This document shows positions 32,275 through 40,519 of a stretch of 40,519 nt of DNA, piece after piece. The notes beneath the pieces were generated by a model. It did no database searches, was not told where the DNA came from, and saw nothing but the letters and a program-made list of their open reading frames with translations. Made by a program: the position numbers and the translations under genes. This stretch comes from Cudoniella acicularis (taxonomy: Eukaryota > Ascomycota > Leotiomycetes > Helotiales > Helotiaceae): assembly GCA_013054445.1 (NCBI GenBank), contig JAAMPI010000380.1, forward strand, positions 1-40,519. Direction: 5' to 3'. How positions within the stretch are numbered: position 1 is the stretch's first letter; every line of letters starts with the position of its first letter.

Positions 32275-33666
32275 ATGGCAGAATACGACTGCATCATCAT
32301 TGGCGGAGGCTATGCGGGCCTCTCAGCTGCAAAAGCGCTGAAAGAAGCCAATAAAAGAGTCCTTCTCCTCGAAGCCCGCGACCGCATCGGCGGACGAGTT
32401 ATCACTCAAAGACATGACGATGGCACCTACGTGGATCTCGGCGGTAGCTACCTGGGACGAGAACAGCCTCGAATGTATGCCTTTGCCAAGGAGTTCGGTG
32501 TTGAGACCTTCGATGCATACACTCCGGGCAAGAACATCCTCCTATATCAAGGCAAACATCTCCCATACCCAGGAGCCATTATCCCCTTAGTACTTTGGGA
32601 GCAACTCGATCTGAATTTCCTTATTCAACGATTCGAGAGGTTGGCCAGGACGGTAAATGTCGACCGGCCGTGGGAAACGCCTGATGCAGTACGGCTTGAT
32701 AATACGACCCTCGCCGAATGGATTCGTCGGAATTCTTGGACCAAGGCTGCGCGAGAGACATTGACTATGGTTTCTGAAACGATTTGGGGTGCTCGAACCA
32801 CGGAAATTTCTGCTCTACATGCATTCTTCTACGCAAAGGCTGGAGTCGACCTTACTACGCTTGCTACCAGCGCTAAGGGTGCGCAGGATCAATTGATCAA
32901 AGGAGGCTCACAAACCATCGTCGATAAAATCCATGCTCGTCTGGGAGATTCTGTTCGCATTGGAGAACCAGTCGTGGCAATTGATCAAAGCAGCAGCGAC
33001 GCTGATGGTGTGGTGACGGTGACGACTTCAAAGAGCTCATACAAAGCCCGACGTGTCATCATTGCAATTCCTCCTCCGCAGGTACTGAGAATCACATTCA
33101 ATCCTCCACTTCCGCATCAACGCCGAAGTCTGCTCGAACACATGCCGATGGGCTCCTACTGGAAATATATAGCTTTATATAAAAAAGCTTTCTGGCGAGA
33201 AAAGGGATTCTCCGGCGAAGCAAGCTCCCCCGACGGCCTGCTCAGCGTCTTGTTCGATGCTTCCCCTCAGGAAGGATACGCCGTGCTTATGGGATTCGTC
33301 GTGGGCGAGAATGCACGAACTCTCTCAACACATACTACGGAGGAGCGAAAGCAAAGGATACTGAATGCTCTAGCTTTATTCCATGGAAAGGAAGCGAGAC
33401 ACCCTTTTCGTTTAGTAGAACATACGATGATGGATGAGGAGTATATCGGGGGATGTCCGGTGGGAAACCCGGCGCCTGGAATGTGGACCACTCTCGGGCC
33501 ATGGCTCCGAAAGCCGTTTCATAGAGTTCATTGGGCGGGAACGGAGACTTCGTCGGTATGGAATGGATATATGGAGGGTGCGGTCGCCTCTGGACAACGT
33601 GCGGCGGAGGAGATTCTGAAGCTGGAAATTGATACCTGGACTATACCCACTAATAATGGGTCCTGA
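32275..33666 (+). CDS. Flavin-containing amine oxidase (monoamine oxidase type)
   Basis: FAD-dependent oxidation of primary or secondary amines to imine/aldehyde with H2O2. Intronless, 463 aa, normal for the family. The FAD motif is IIIGGGYAGL (Gly10, Gly12, Gly15), followed by LLLEARDRIGGR. The substrate-side VDLGGSYLG matches the VDxGGxxxG block. The C-terminal FAD block is HWAGTETSSVWNGYMEGAVASG. In EEYIGGCPVG, Cys394 is placed like the flavin-linking Cys of animal MAO-A/B (SGGC-Y), though fungal MAO-N binds FAD non-covalently. A short C-terminus after RAAEEILKL lacks a membrane helix and has no clear peroxisomal SKL (it ends NNGS), so it is probably soluble. Alternatives are polyamine oxidase or an oxidase of a secondary pathway. 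Motif copy C in its promoter ties it to the SDR and membrane genes. Confidence 0.92.
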   Translation: MAEYDCIIIGGGYAGLSAAKALKEANKRVLLLEARDRIGGRVITQRHDDGTYVDLGGSYLGREQPRMYAFAKEFGVETFDAYTPGKNILLYQGKHLPYPGAIIPLVLWEQLDLNFLIQRFERLARTVNVDRPWETPDAVRLDNTTLAEWIRRNSWTKAARETLTMVSETIWGARTTEISALHAFFYAKAGVDLTTLATSAKGAQDQLIKGGSQTIVDKIHARLGDSVRIGEPVVAIDQSSSDADGVVTVTTSKSSYKARRVIIAIPPPQVLRITFNPPLPHQRRSLLEHMPMGSYWKYIALYKKAFWREKGFSGEASSPDGLLSVLFDASPQEGYAVLMGFVVGENARTLSTHTTEERKQRILNALALFHGKEARHPFRLVEHTMMDEEYIGGCPVGNPAPGMWTTLGPWLRKPFHRVHWAGTETSSVWNGYMEGAVASGQRAAEEILKLEIDTWTIPTNNGS

Positions 33667-35792
33667 TTCATAAACATTCCCAAGAAAACTTCACATTTTT
33701 TAGTTCAAACCAATCAGATTCTACCTCTTCACAGAAAGAACATTGAAACAATCAAATCTTCCTTCGAGTTTCTTGTGAGCGCGCTAAATGAACTAAATTC
33801 TCAGATTGATTTTTTTACAGAAATGAGAAGGAATGATCGTGTTGGAGTTCCACAGTGAGGAAGTTGGTGTTTCTGAAATATTGTTCGGACGCCGAAGGAG
33901 CGATCGCGTTACCGTTCCACGAGAAGGAATGGAGGGCGGGGAAAATAATTTGCCTTGTTAATCGTGACTTCGAATTTACGAGAGGAGCATGAAAATGTGT
34001 CTAGAAAGTTCTGTGTAGCATTGACGCGTAGACATGTATGTAGCGATTTCACGAAAAGGATTTTAGATAATGTTTCTCATGACTTCAACTTTTAGAACAA
34101 ATGATTAAAATATTGAAATGCTGAAATGTCGAAAACAGTGGCACTTGCTCAATCATCACACTTCTAAAGCTTGAATTTTGAATAAGGAAAAAAAAAATAA
34201 AAAAAATTCAATGCATAAATTCGACGTAGAAAAGTAAAAATGATCGGAAATGAATCAGTTGTCGACTCCAAAAGAAAGTGTTGGTGTTTTGCCTCATGAC
34301 ACATAAATTGCTCTCCTCGTACCACGCTGTCGTAAATCTCATGCCTTCCTAATCAGTGCAAGATTCATCAACAGCGGTACGTCCGGCGACCGAAATACCG
34401 CCTTGATCGTATCGTACGTACAAATTACAACATTCTTCAAACTACCCCTGAAGATCGATCATCTCTGCGCAGACCTTCTATTTCCATTCCACTTAGAAAC
34501 GAAACAATAACGCCGAAACCAAAAGAAAGCAATTTATCCGCAGTCCTGGGAGCACTTGCTTCTAAATACAGGAATCCTATTTATTTTGAATGCCGGGCGA
34601 GGGGTCGATAAAGGGGCTTACATACCTATCGATAGCACGGGCCAAGGCAGAATGCAAAATAGATGCATCGTCATGTGTCATGCGCGCGGAGCGCACGACG
34701 ACGACGCTGCATCATTTTCCAAAAATGAGCCAACGCCGCACGCTCCGTACCTGAGGTAAGGTAAGGTACGACGCGCGCGCGCGAAGCCGAACCCTAAGAC
34801 ATACTGCACGCATAGTGATGCGCAGACGCAAGAATTCAACGGGTCCATCATCGTGCCAGTGAAAAGGGGAGTCAACATTCCATCCCATCACATGCTGGGT
34901 GGGCGCCTGGCAAACAACGTGATTGAACAGTAAAGGAAGGCCACAATCCCCAATTTTCAGTGATGTGATAGTGATGTGCCTGGCCTCCACGAGGTCCAAG
35001 AGTTCCAGAACAAGCCCTTCATTCGGAGAAGAGACGAGTTGGTTGGTAGTGCAGTTTCAGCATGATTTTTCCATTCCCAGCTGTAGTCTCCCATTGGGCC
35101 GGATGCCGCCTGAGCATATTGCCTGCATATTTTACGCTCAAAAACAGGCGCACACGCGCGCCCAATAGGAGGTTGGATACCGATAATGCCCCATCACGTA
35201 TGGCTTCGCCAGCTGAAACGTCCCAGGGGACTGTACGCTGCAAAACACAGAGGAAAGGAAACCCCAGGATCTGGCCACCGCCTATTTTCTATCGGCTAAG
35301 CTGTCCTGTCTGAGGAAAGAAGGGACGAAAGGTCGGACGAACGAAAGAGCCGTCATTTCCCGAAAGTATTCCAAGATAAATTCAGAAATACCCAAAACTA
35401 TAGCACTCTATCAACTAACCCAATACCTAATTTACAGGCTAGTCATGCTGAAGGAGAGGCTTAGAGAGCATTATTCGGTGGATCGGCCTATCCGTATGGC
35501 TGAGCGGCGCTCAGGGCTTGAAAGGGCTGAATTGGGACTGGACGGTGAGTGAGAGAGTGAACCCCTGCAAGGGGGCGACGAGGACGACGAACGAACGTTC
35601 CCGTACCCCGCCCGAGCCTTTAGCGATCCCATTCGCCACTCCGAACGACTCAGGGGTGCGAGGCGCATCTAGGTCTAGGCTGAATTGCTTCTAGGGGTCC
35701 GAGGAGAGGTATAAGATATTCAGGATGTCCTTCACGATGGAGGCTTTTTTATTCTGGCTACCCGCACTCACGCTCACTACAAGTCAGTCATT
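33667..35792. other. 2.1-kb intergenic region
   Basis: No supported gene. The left part (33670-34500) is AT-rich. A GC-rich patch near 34680-34790 has short repeats (AGGTA three times) and an alternating CG run (CGCGCGCGCG). T/A runs lie at ~34190. The last 400 bp are the promoter of the secreted protein. Confidence 0.5.
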
Positions 35793-37280
35793 ATGTTCGC
35801 CCTTCGTTTTGTAAGTATTCTTATACTCCTCTTGGTCGAAAATCTCAAAGACGTATAGAACTAACAATTACTTCTCAGATTTTGGCTGCCGGCAGTCTTT
35901 CCACACTCATTTCTGGGACTCCAGTTCCGTCCCCTCCTTCTGACCTGCAAGAGCGCAGCGCAAATGTCTACACTGTGTATGGCGGCACTGGAGACGTCTC
36001 CGACGGCTGGCCTGCACAAAGTGCATGGGTTTCGAGCTTTGAAACTATGTAAGCAGGCTATTGAATTTCACCCCTTTAAATGTTTACTGTTTCTAACGTA
36101 AGGGAAAAAAAATAGGTTCGCAAACAATCAAGCCACCATAGCAGCCAGTTGCACACAATGGAGTGTCGCCAACCCATCCTCTTCCGAAATCGCAGATATC
36201 CAGAGCGGCATTCAATCCGTTGCCTCCTCGACTGGTATTGACGCTCGCTTCATTCTTGCCATCGTTCTCCAGGAGAGCAATGGCTGTGTCAGGGCACCAA
36301 CTACAAACTATGGAGTGAGGAATCCGGGTCTCATGCAAAGCCACAACGGCGCGGGGACCTGCAACGATGGTTCTGTCCAGAACCCATGTCCTAGCAGTGA
36401 GATCACGCAGATGATCCAGGACGGAACAGGTGGTACTGCCAGCGGTGATGGCCTCAAACAATGCATTGCCCTTTCTGGCGCCACAGATGTCAGCATGTAC
36501 TACAAAGCTGCACGGATCTATAATTCCGGCTCGATCTCATCCACTAAGAACCTAGGCGCCGGCGTCGCGACTCATTGCTATGCTTCTGATGTTGCGAACC
36601 GTCTGACAGGATGGACCACAGCAGCTAGTACATGCTCTGAAGGCTCCGTCGCATCTCTCTCCGGCACGGTCGTCACAGTTGGGAGCTCCTCATCGGACGG
36701 AAGTGCCAGCAGCTCAGCTGTCGCACCAGTCGTGGTACCTTCTTCTTCCAGTGCAGCACCAATTGTTGTACAGAGCACCACTGCTTCTGTTCCCCAGGCC
36801 TCAGGAGGCGTCTTCGCCGATGTTGGATCCTCATCGCAAGCAACATCCGCTGTCTCCATCCCGGTCGCAGCAGCTAGCCCCGTAGCCTCCCTCGTCGTAA
36901 CCTCCCAGGCCCCAGCACCAACCCCAAAATCCTCCACCATCGCCGTCGTCACAACCGCAACTGTCATTCCCCAGGCCGCCTCAACGGTAGCCAGCTCAGC
37001 AACCCCTCACCCCACAATCAGCGTCAATGATCCTAACGTTGGTGCGACCATTACTCCAGGGACAGCGTGCACCCAAGAGGGAGAATGGAATTGTATTGAT
37101 GGGAAATCATTCCAGCAGTGTGGAAGTGGAACTTGGTCCGTCGTCATGCAGTTGGGTGCTGGCACCCAGTGCACGACTGCGCTGGCTGATACTATTAACA
37201 TTACTGCAATTGAGTCGAAGCCAAAGCCGAAATCTCGGAGGTCGATGAACAGACATATTCGGTTGCATAAGAATATGTAG
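35793..37280 (+). CDS. Secreted lysozyme-like protein with CBM19-like C-terminal domain
   Basis: 450 aa from three exons: 35793-35810 (only six codons), 35879-36048, 36116-37280; the introns have GTAAGT and GTAAGC donors and CTAAC branch points. Residues 1-~20 are a signal peptide ([19 protein letters not shown]). Residues ~65-205 form a lysozyme/transglycosylase-like domain: [16 protein letters not shown] holds the likely catalytic Glu, then [19 protein letters not shown] and [12 protein letters not shown], with paired Cys. A long Ser/Ala/Val/Thr-rich linker (~220-370), likely O-glycosylated, leads to a Cys-rich tail ([18 protein letters not shown]) resembling chitin-binding CBM19. So it probably binds a chitinous or bacterial wall and acts on glycan. 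This family is common in fungi as hypothetical secreted proteins and its activity is unproven. It ends in a basic tail ([13 protein letters not shown]). Confidence 0.85.
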
Positions 37281-38365
37281 TTGAGTGGGAGTGTGGTTGA
37301 GGTGGAAGGCGTTGGTAAAAGAGAGCTTTTTATGATTTTATGATTTTGGGGACGAGATGGGACGGGACTGGACTTTGGGGTAGTCGATTGATCGGATGGA
37401 TAACTGCAACTGGGCTGGGGCATCTTTACCATGCAAGCATCATTATACCCTTTTTCGGGTTGAAACCCTTTTTATTGTATATATTCATTCAAAATCGAAA
37501 CCAACAAAGCTCTTGAAAGTCCACTACACCTCATTTTCACTATTTATCTTTTGAAAAAATTGATTAGTGGTTTTCCAATCGGGCTCCCTGAGCAAGTGTT
37601 ATAGTGTTTTTAAAGAGCCAATTTTACCCTCGACAAAGAGAGAAGCAGAACGTTTTTGAGTTGTGGGAGCGACGAAGGTTGATTTGAGAATTGAGGCAGA
37701 TACCAGCTATTCAATCGCCCTGAAGCTGCTTGCTACAGGCCAAATAATACTGATTGCTCTCCAAGCCTGACACGCCCCATACTTTAAAGAGCTCGCCCCG
37801 CGAGCTAGATCCACGTTCCAAAATCCACCGCAGATTTGTCCGTCTCAAGTCCAAGTTTCTTCAAAGTTCAAGACCCTATTCCCAAGTATTCGTATGAAAA
37901 GTTGCGTGTGTGTGACTTGGTATGTATGTGCTCCGTATTTCGTACCTTCGAAGACAGTAGTAAACGCAAAGGTAAATGCTTTCATTTGACGATTTCGACA
38001 GGTCTTAGATGCTTAATTTCAAGACGATATTGAAGTTGACTGAGGCCTGATTCGATGTTGGATATCGCATTGAGTGAGTTGATGACTTGCGCGATCCGAA
38101 GGTTCTTGCAGGTGCAAATCCCAGGCCAGAGAACCTCCAATCAAACTTCCGTGTCCCTAGGAGATAAAATCGATCCTGGACCTTCGACAACTCTGACCGC
38201 TCCCTGAGTAGGTCACCAGAGAGTTGTTTCTATTCAAAGTGAAAAGAGAGAAGAAGAAGCTTGATTTGAGACTACAGAACGAGAGCTAGCTTATATGTCT
38301 AAAAGTGTTTGCCAAATGCCAAATAACCCTCCACCTGACAGAACTTAACACATAGAACCTGGGAT
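37281..38365. other. Intergenic region
   Basis: No supported gene; short ORFs on both strands only. It lies between the 3' ends of the secreted protein and the HET gene, so it is mostly 3' sequence. A T-rich stretch lies at 37440-37620. Confidence 0.5.
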
Positions 38366-38597
38366 TCATTTCAAGAGTTTTTGCAAAGTCGGCAGCAAAT
38401 TCGAGTCGACGTCGATCGAGAATCTTGGCTCTGTAGCACTCATATTCTCCGTTATTTTCACCTCGTGAGAAATTCCACAAGATTTAATGCGTACAGACTT
38501 ATTCCCCCCGAGGATCGTGCTCGGGTAGGTGCCTCTGAGGCGTCGGTTAAGAATGTATTGGATAATCGCAGAAGAAGCATCTCCTTCTCGAATGTAA

Positions 38598-40010
38598 CTA
38601 AAAAAAACGACCATTCTCATCTGAACTGGGGTTGTCTTGAATGTAGCCAATTGGTTTTTCACCGTCAAAAAAGAACAATATTGAAATCGTTGGGGCTGTA
38701 CTTGTGCCCAGCATTTCCTCCTTGCGTAGAAAAACTTCTCCCAAGAAACGATTGGGATCAGGCACTAAAAGCAGCTTGTTATGATAGTCCCACAAGCTCT
38801 CCGGGTATATTTGGCGAATGCGAACACATCCACGAACGTTGAATTGTATTGCAGAACGGCGAATATTGTGTACTGAGCTACACATATTTGCAGCAAGGTC
38901 TCTGACAACGTAGATGGCACGCTTTTCCATTTCACAGTCCAATCCAATACTACTGAAGTAAATAGAGGAAGGCCGAGCTCGAACGAAAGTGTCGGCTCCA
39001 ATCTTTTGGATATAAATACCTGTCTGAGACCTTGAAGTCCAGGGAACGGATCGGTCATCTGCTAGAGGCAGGATATAAACACCTGGGTACGTGTCCGTGC
39101 ACAACAACCTCAACGCTATCTTCACGCCTTTATTCGTAACCGAAAATTCTCCATGAAGAATACCAAGCAAGTCGGCCGAAGACGCATCATTGCCGTTCTG
39201 ATCAGTCTGCTCCGGAGGACTTGCAAACTCCGCTGGCGATCTCGCCAGTATGCCTCGAAATTCTTGTGCTTCAGGACTGGGGGCTTTCCAAGCGAAGATG
39301 CTTAAATCGTGAGTCGTCTTGATGATTTCCTCCTGAAGACGCATGAAAGATTTAGGTCCTTCGCCATAAAGAAGCGGCATGTTGACATCGAAAATTCCGA
39401 GAAGACAATAGGCAAGGTCTTCACTTCTCGTCGTCTGTCTCGAGGCTGCCCAGGACATTTTTCTCGCCACGGAAATGCTTGTAATCGAAGCGCTGTTGCG
39501 TAAAACTCTTTTGTTGATGCCCGTAATTCGGTGGAGACTCTCTTCCAGTGATGCTTTTGTGCCTCTCATGTTCCATTTTTCGTCGTAGAACTCGATAGTT
39601 GGAGATGCAATCAGCTCTTGTAGCGTCCAGCCTCGTGTGAACCACCTGCAACTCGATAGGCCAGACTGGGTTTCGACTTCCTGATCGAGATCAGCGAGGT
39701 AGGCAAAGCAAATATCGGACTTCAAGTAGTATTGAAACATGGAATTAACGGCTTCCGAAAGTTCTGCGCTGCTCCGCTTGTCGATGCAGCATGTATCGAC
39801 CCAGATATATTCGAGACCTCTGCTGGCGGCTAGCTCACAGGTTCTTGTGATCTTTGCATATCCTTTTTTCGATTCGACTCCGGGCAGTCCAATTTCGTGG
39901 AACAAAACCTCGCTGCTCTTCTCCCAAGTGTGAGATAATATTCCATAAGAGGGCACGGTGGTTTCATCGAACTCCTCGAGTTCCTTCGTGGTGGTGTTGA
40001 GTAGCCGCAT
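38598..40010 (-). CDS. HET-domain (heterokaryon incompatibility-type) protein
   Basis: Intronless frame, 470 aa, ATG at 40010. HET proteins of this type trigger programmed cell death when incompatible hyphae fuse. The domain marks are MRLLNTTTKELEEF, YGILSHTWE (~22-30), KITRTCELAASRGLEYIWVDTCCID (~54-77), SEAVNSMFQYYLKSDICFAYLADL and SSCRWFTRGWTLQELIAS, then KMSWAASRQTTRSEDLAYCLLGIFDVNMPLLYGEG, all in the usual order. The C-terminal half is the partly conserved HET tail. The frame ends in a T8 run at 38607-38600 (TTTTTTTTAG). With one T less it would continue for 77 further codons to 38366 (ISHEVKI, RFSIDVDSNLLP), resembling the normal end of the family. So the stop may come from a homopolymer indel. 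No partner gene of a STAND or lipase type is seen nearby. Confidence 0.9.
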   Translation of the reverse strand: MRLLNTTTKELEEFDETTVPSYGILSHTWEKSSEVLFHEIGLPGVESKKGYAKITRTCELAASRGLEYIWVDTCCIDKRSSAELSEAVNSMFQYYLKSDICFAYLADLDQEVETQSGLSSCRWFTRGWTLQELIASPTIEFYDEKWNMRGTKASLEESLHRITGINKRVLRNSASITSISVARKMSWAASRQTTRSEDLAYCLLGIFDVNMPLLYGEGPKSFMRLQEEIIKTTHDLSIFAWKAPSPEAQEFRGILARSPAEFASPPEQTDQNGNDASSADLLGILHGEFSVTNKGVKIALRLLCTDTYPGVYILPLADDRSVPWTSRSQTGIYIQKIGADTFVRARPSSIYFSSIGLDCEMEKRAIYVVRDLAANMCSSVHNIRRSAIQFNVRGCVRIRQIYPESLWDYHNKLLLVPDPNRFLGEVFLRKEEMLGTSTAPTISILFFFDGEKPIGYIQDNPSSDENGRFF

Positions 40011-40519
40011 GATTTTGAGCAGTTCCGGATGATGAGATGCGTTGAACCCAGTAATAAGTTAACGACTACGAATATTCTGTCTACTGGGAAAATGAACCTA
40101 TGTTTGATATGTATCTTGAATTTATTCTGAAGTGTTGTGGTCGAGGCTGGGATATTTTTGCGATGCTGCGGATCTTGTTTCCGGTCAGGTGCCTCTTGAT
40201 GCAGCCTATTGAAACCTGCCAATAAGCTAATAGATGCGGCCCATTCGGTGTAACGTGGGCTGAAGGTCTCGGGACAGTCAGGTTTGACCGCAGAATTTCA
40301 AAGAGAAGTTTAATTAATGATGAAGGTATCTCGTAGTCTATGCGCAGTAGCAAATTCTAAACGCCCGTCCAAAACAAAACTATATACAGAAAAATAAAAT
40401 TCAAAGCCAATTTCCCCAACATCAAAGCCCAAAATATCCACTCCCTTTTATCAAAAAAATATCACATCCGCCATAACATATTCAATGAAACAAACCCAAT
40501 GCCCACAATAACACACATC
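40011..40519. other. HET gene upstream region
   Basis: 509 bp, the last 150 very A/T-rich. Contains the leader and promoter of the HET gene; nothing else is supported. Confidence 0.5.

Noticed and set aside
34737..34785. AGGTA triplet repeat and CG-alternating run
   Set aside because: Short simple-sequence repeat without coding or symmetry that suggests a site.
36578..36967. Minus ORF rich in Thr/Ala/Glu
   Set aside because: Shadow of the Ser/Ala linker of the secreted protein.
38598..38608. A very short intron at the end of the HET gene (GTCGTTTTTTTTAG)
   Set aside because: 14 nt is too short to be spliced; a homopolymer indel explains the frame change better.
1..40519. tRNA, rRNA or CRISPR arrays
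   Set aside because: Looked for B-box-like GGTTCGAANCC words with a matching A box and for evenly spaced repeats; none were convincing, and CRISPR is not expected in a fungal nuclear genome.

Overview
The window is from a filamentous ascomycete (Pezizomycotina). Genes carry short spliceosomal introns of about 47-80 nt (one is 164 nt) with GT..AG borders and CTAAC-like branch points. The families are typically fungal: Zn2Cys6 regulators, a HET-domain protein, an MFS drug:H+ antiporter, an alternative NADH dehydrogenase and a Ser-rich secreted hydrolase. A transposon relic carries the RIP-type signature TGG->TAG. A leotiomycete is my guess from gene style only. Exon borders were inferred by eye from reading frame, splice consensus and family motifs.

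Layout. 1-6.6 kb is gene-poor apart from a partial leftward gene at the edge. At 6.7-7.5 kb is a conserved fungal protein of unknown function (-). At 8.2-10.1 kb is a seven-exon alternative NADH dehydrogenase (+), convergent with a QDR-like MFS transporter (-, 10.4-12.2 kb). An AT-rich spacer follows. At 13.5-15.8 kb (-) are an SH3-domain protein with an in-frame stop and an upstream decayed coding block. At 17.3-18.2 kb is an acidic-tailed helical protein (+). At 19.6-22.2 kb is an eight-exon Zn2Cys6 factor (+). At 22.8-23.1 kb is an 88-aa membrane-anchored protein (+). At 23.6-24.4 kb (-) is a protein with a Cys-rich tail. At 25.0-25.7 kb is a RIP-damaged Tc1/mariner transposase relic, itself interrupted by a 272-bp MITE.

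The most interesting part is 26.2-33.7 kb. A 3-ketosphinganine-reductase-like SDR (+), a multi-span membrane protein (-), a Zn2Cys6 regulator (+) and a flavin amine oxidase (+) lie together. A 19-bp motif, TTATCTAANCGCGCTTATC, occurs three times, each time in an upstream region of these genes (before the SDR, between the divergent membrane protein and regulator, before the oxidase), and varies at only one position. I saw it nowhere else in the window. This looks like a small co-regulated metabolic cluster. Its presumed regulator has a 1-nt frameshift exactly at the sixth zinc-ligand cysteine, so the cluster may be unregulated or decaying in this strain.

The right end holds a secreted lysozyme-like protein with a CBM19-like tail (+, 35.8-37.3 kb) and a HET-domain incompatibility-type protein (-, 38.6-40.0 kb) whose C-terminus may be cut by a homopolymer indel. 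No tRNA, rRNA or CRISPR array was recognised.
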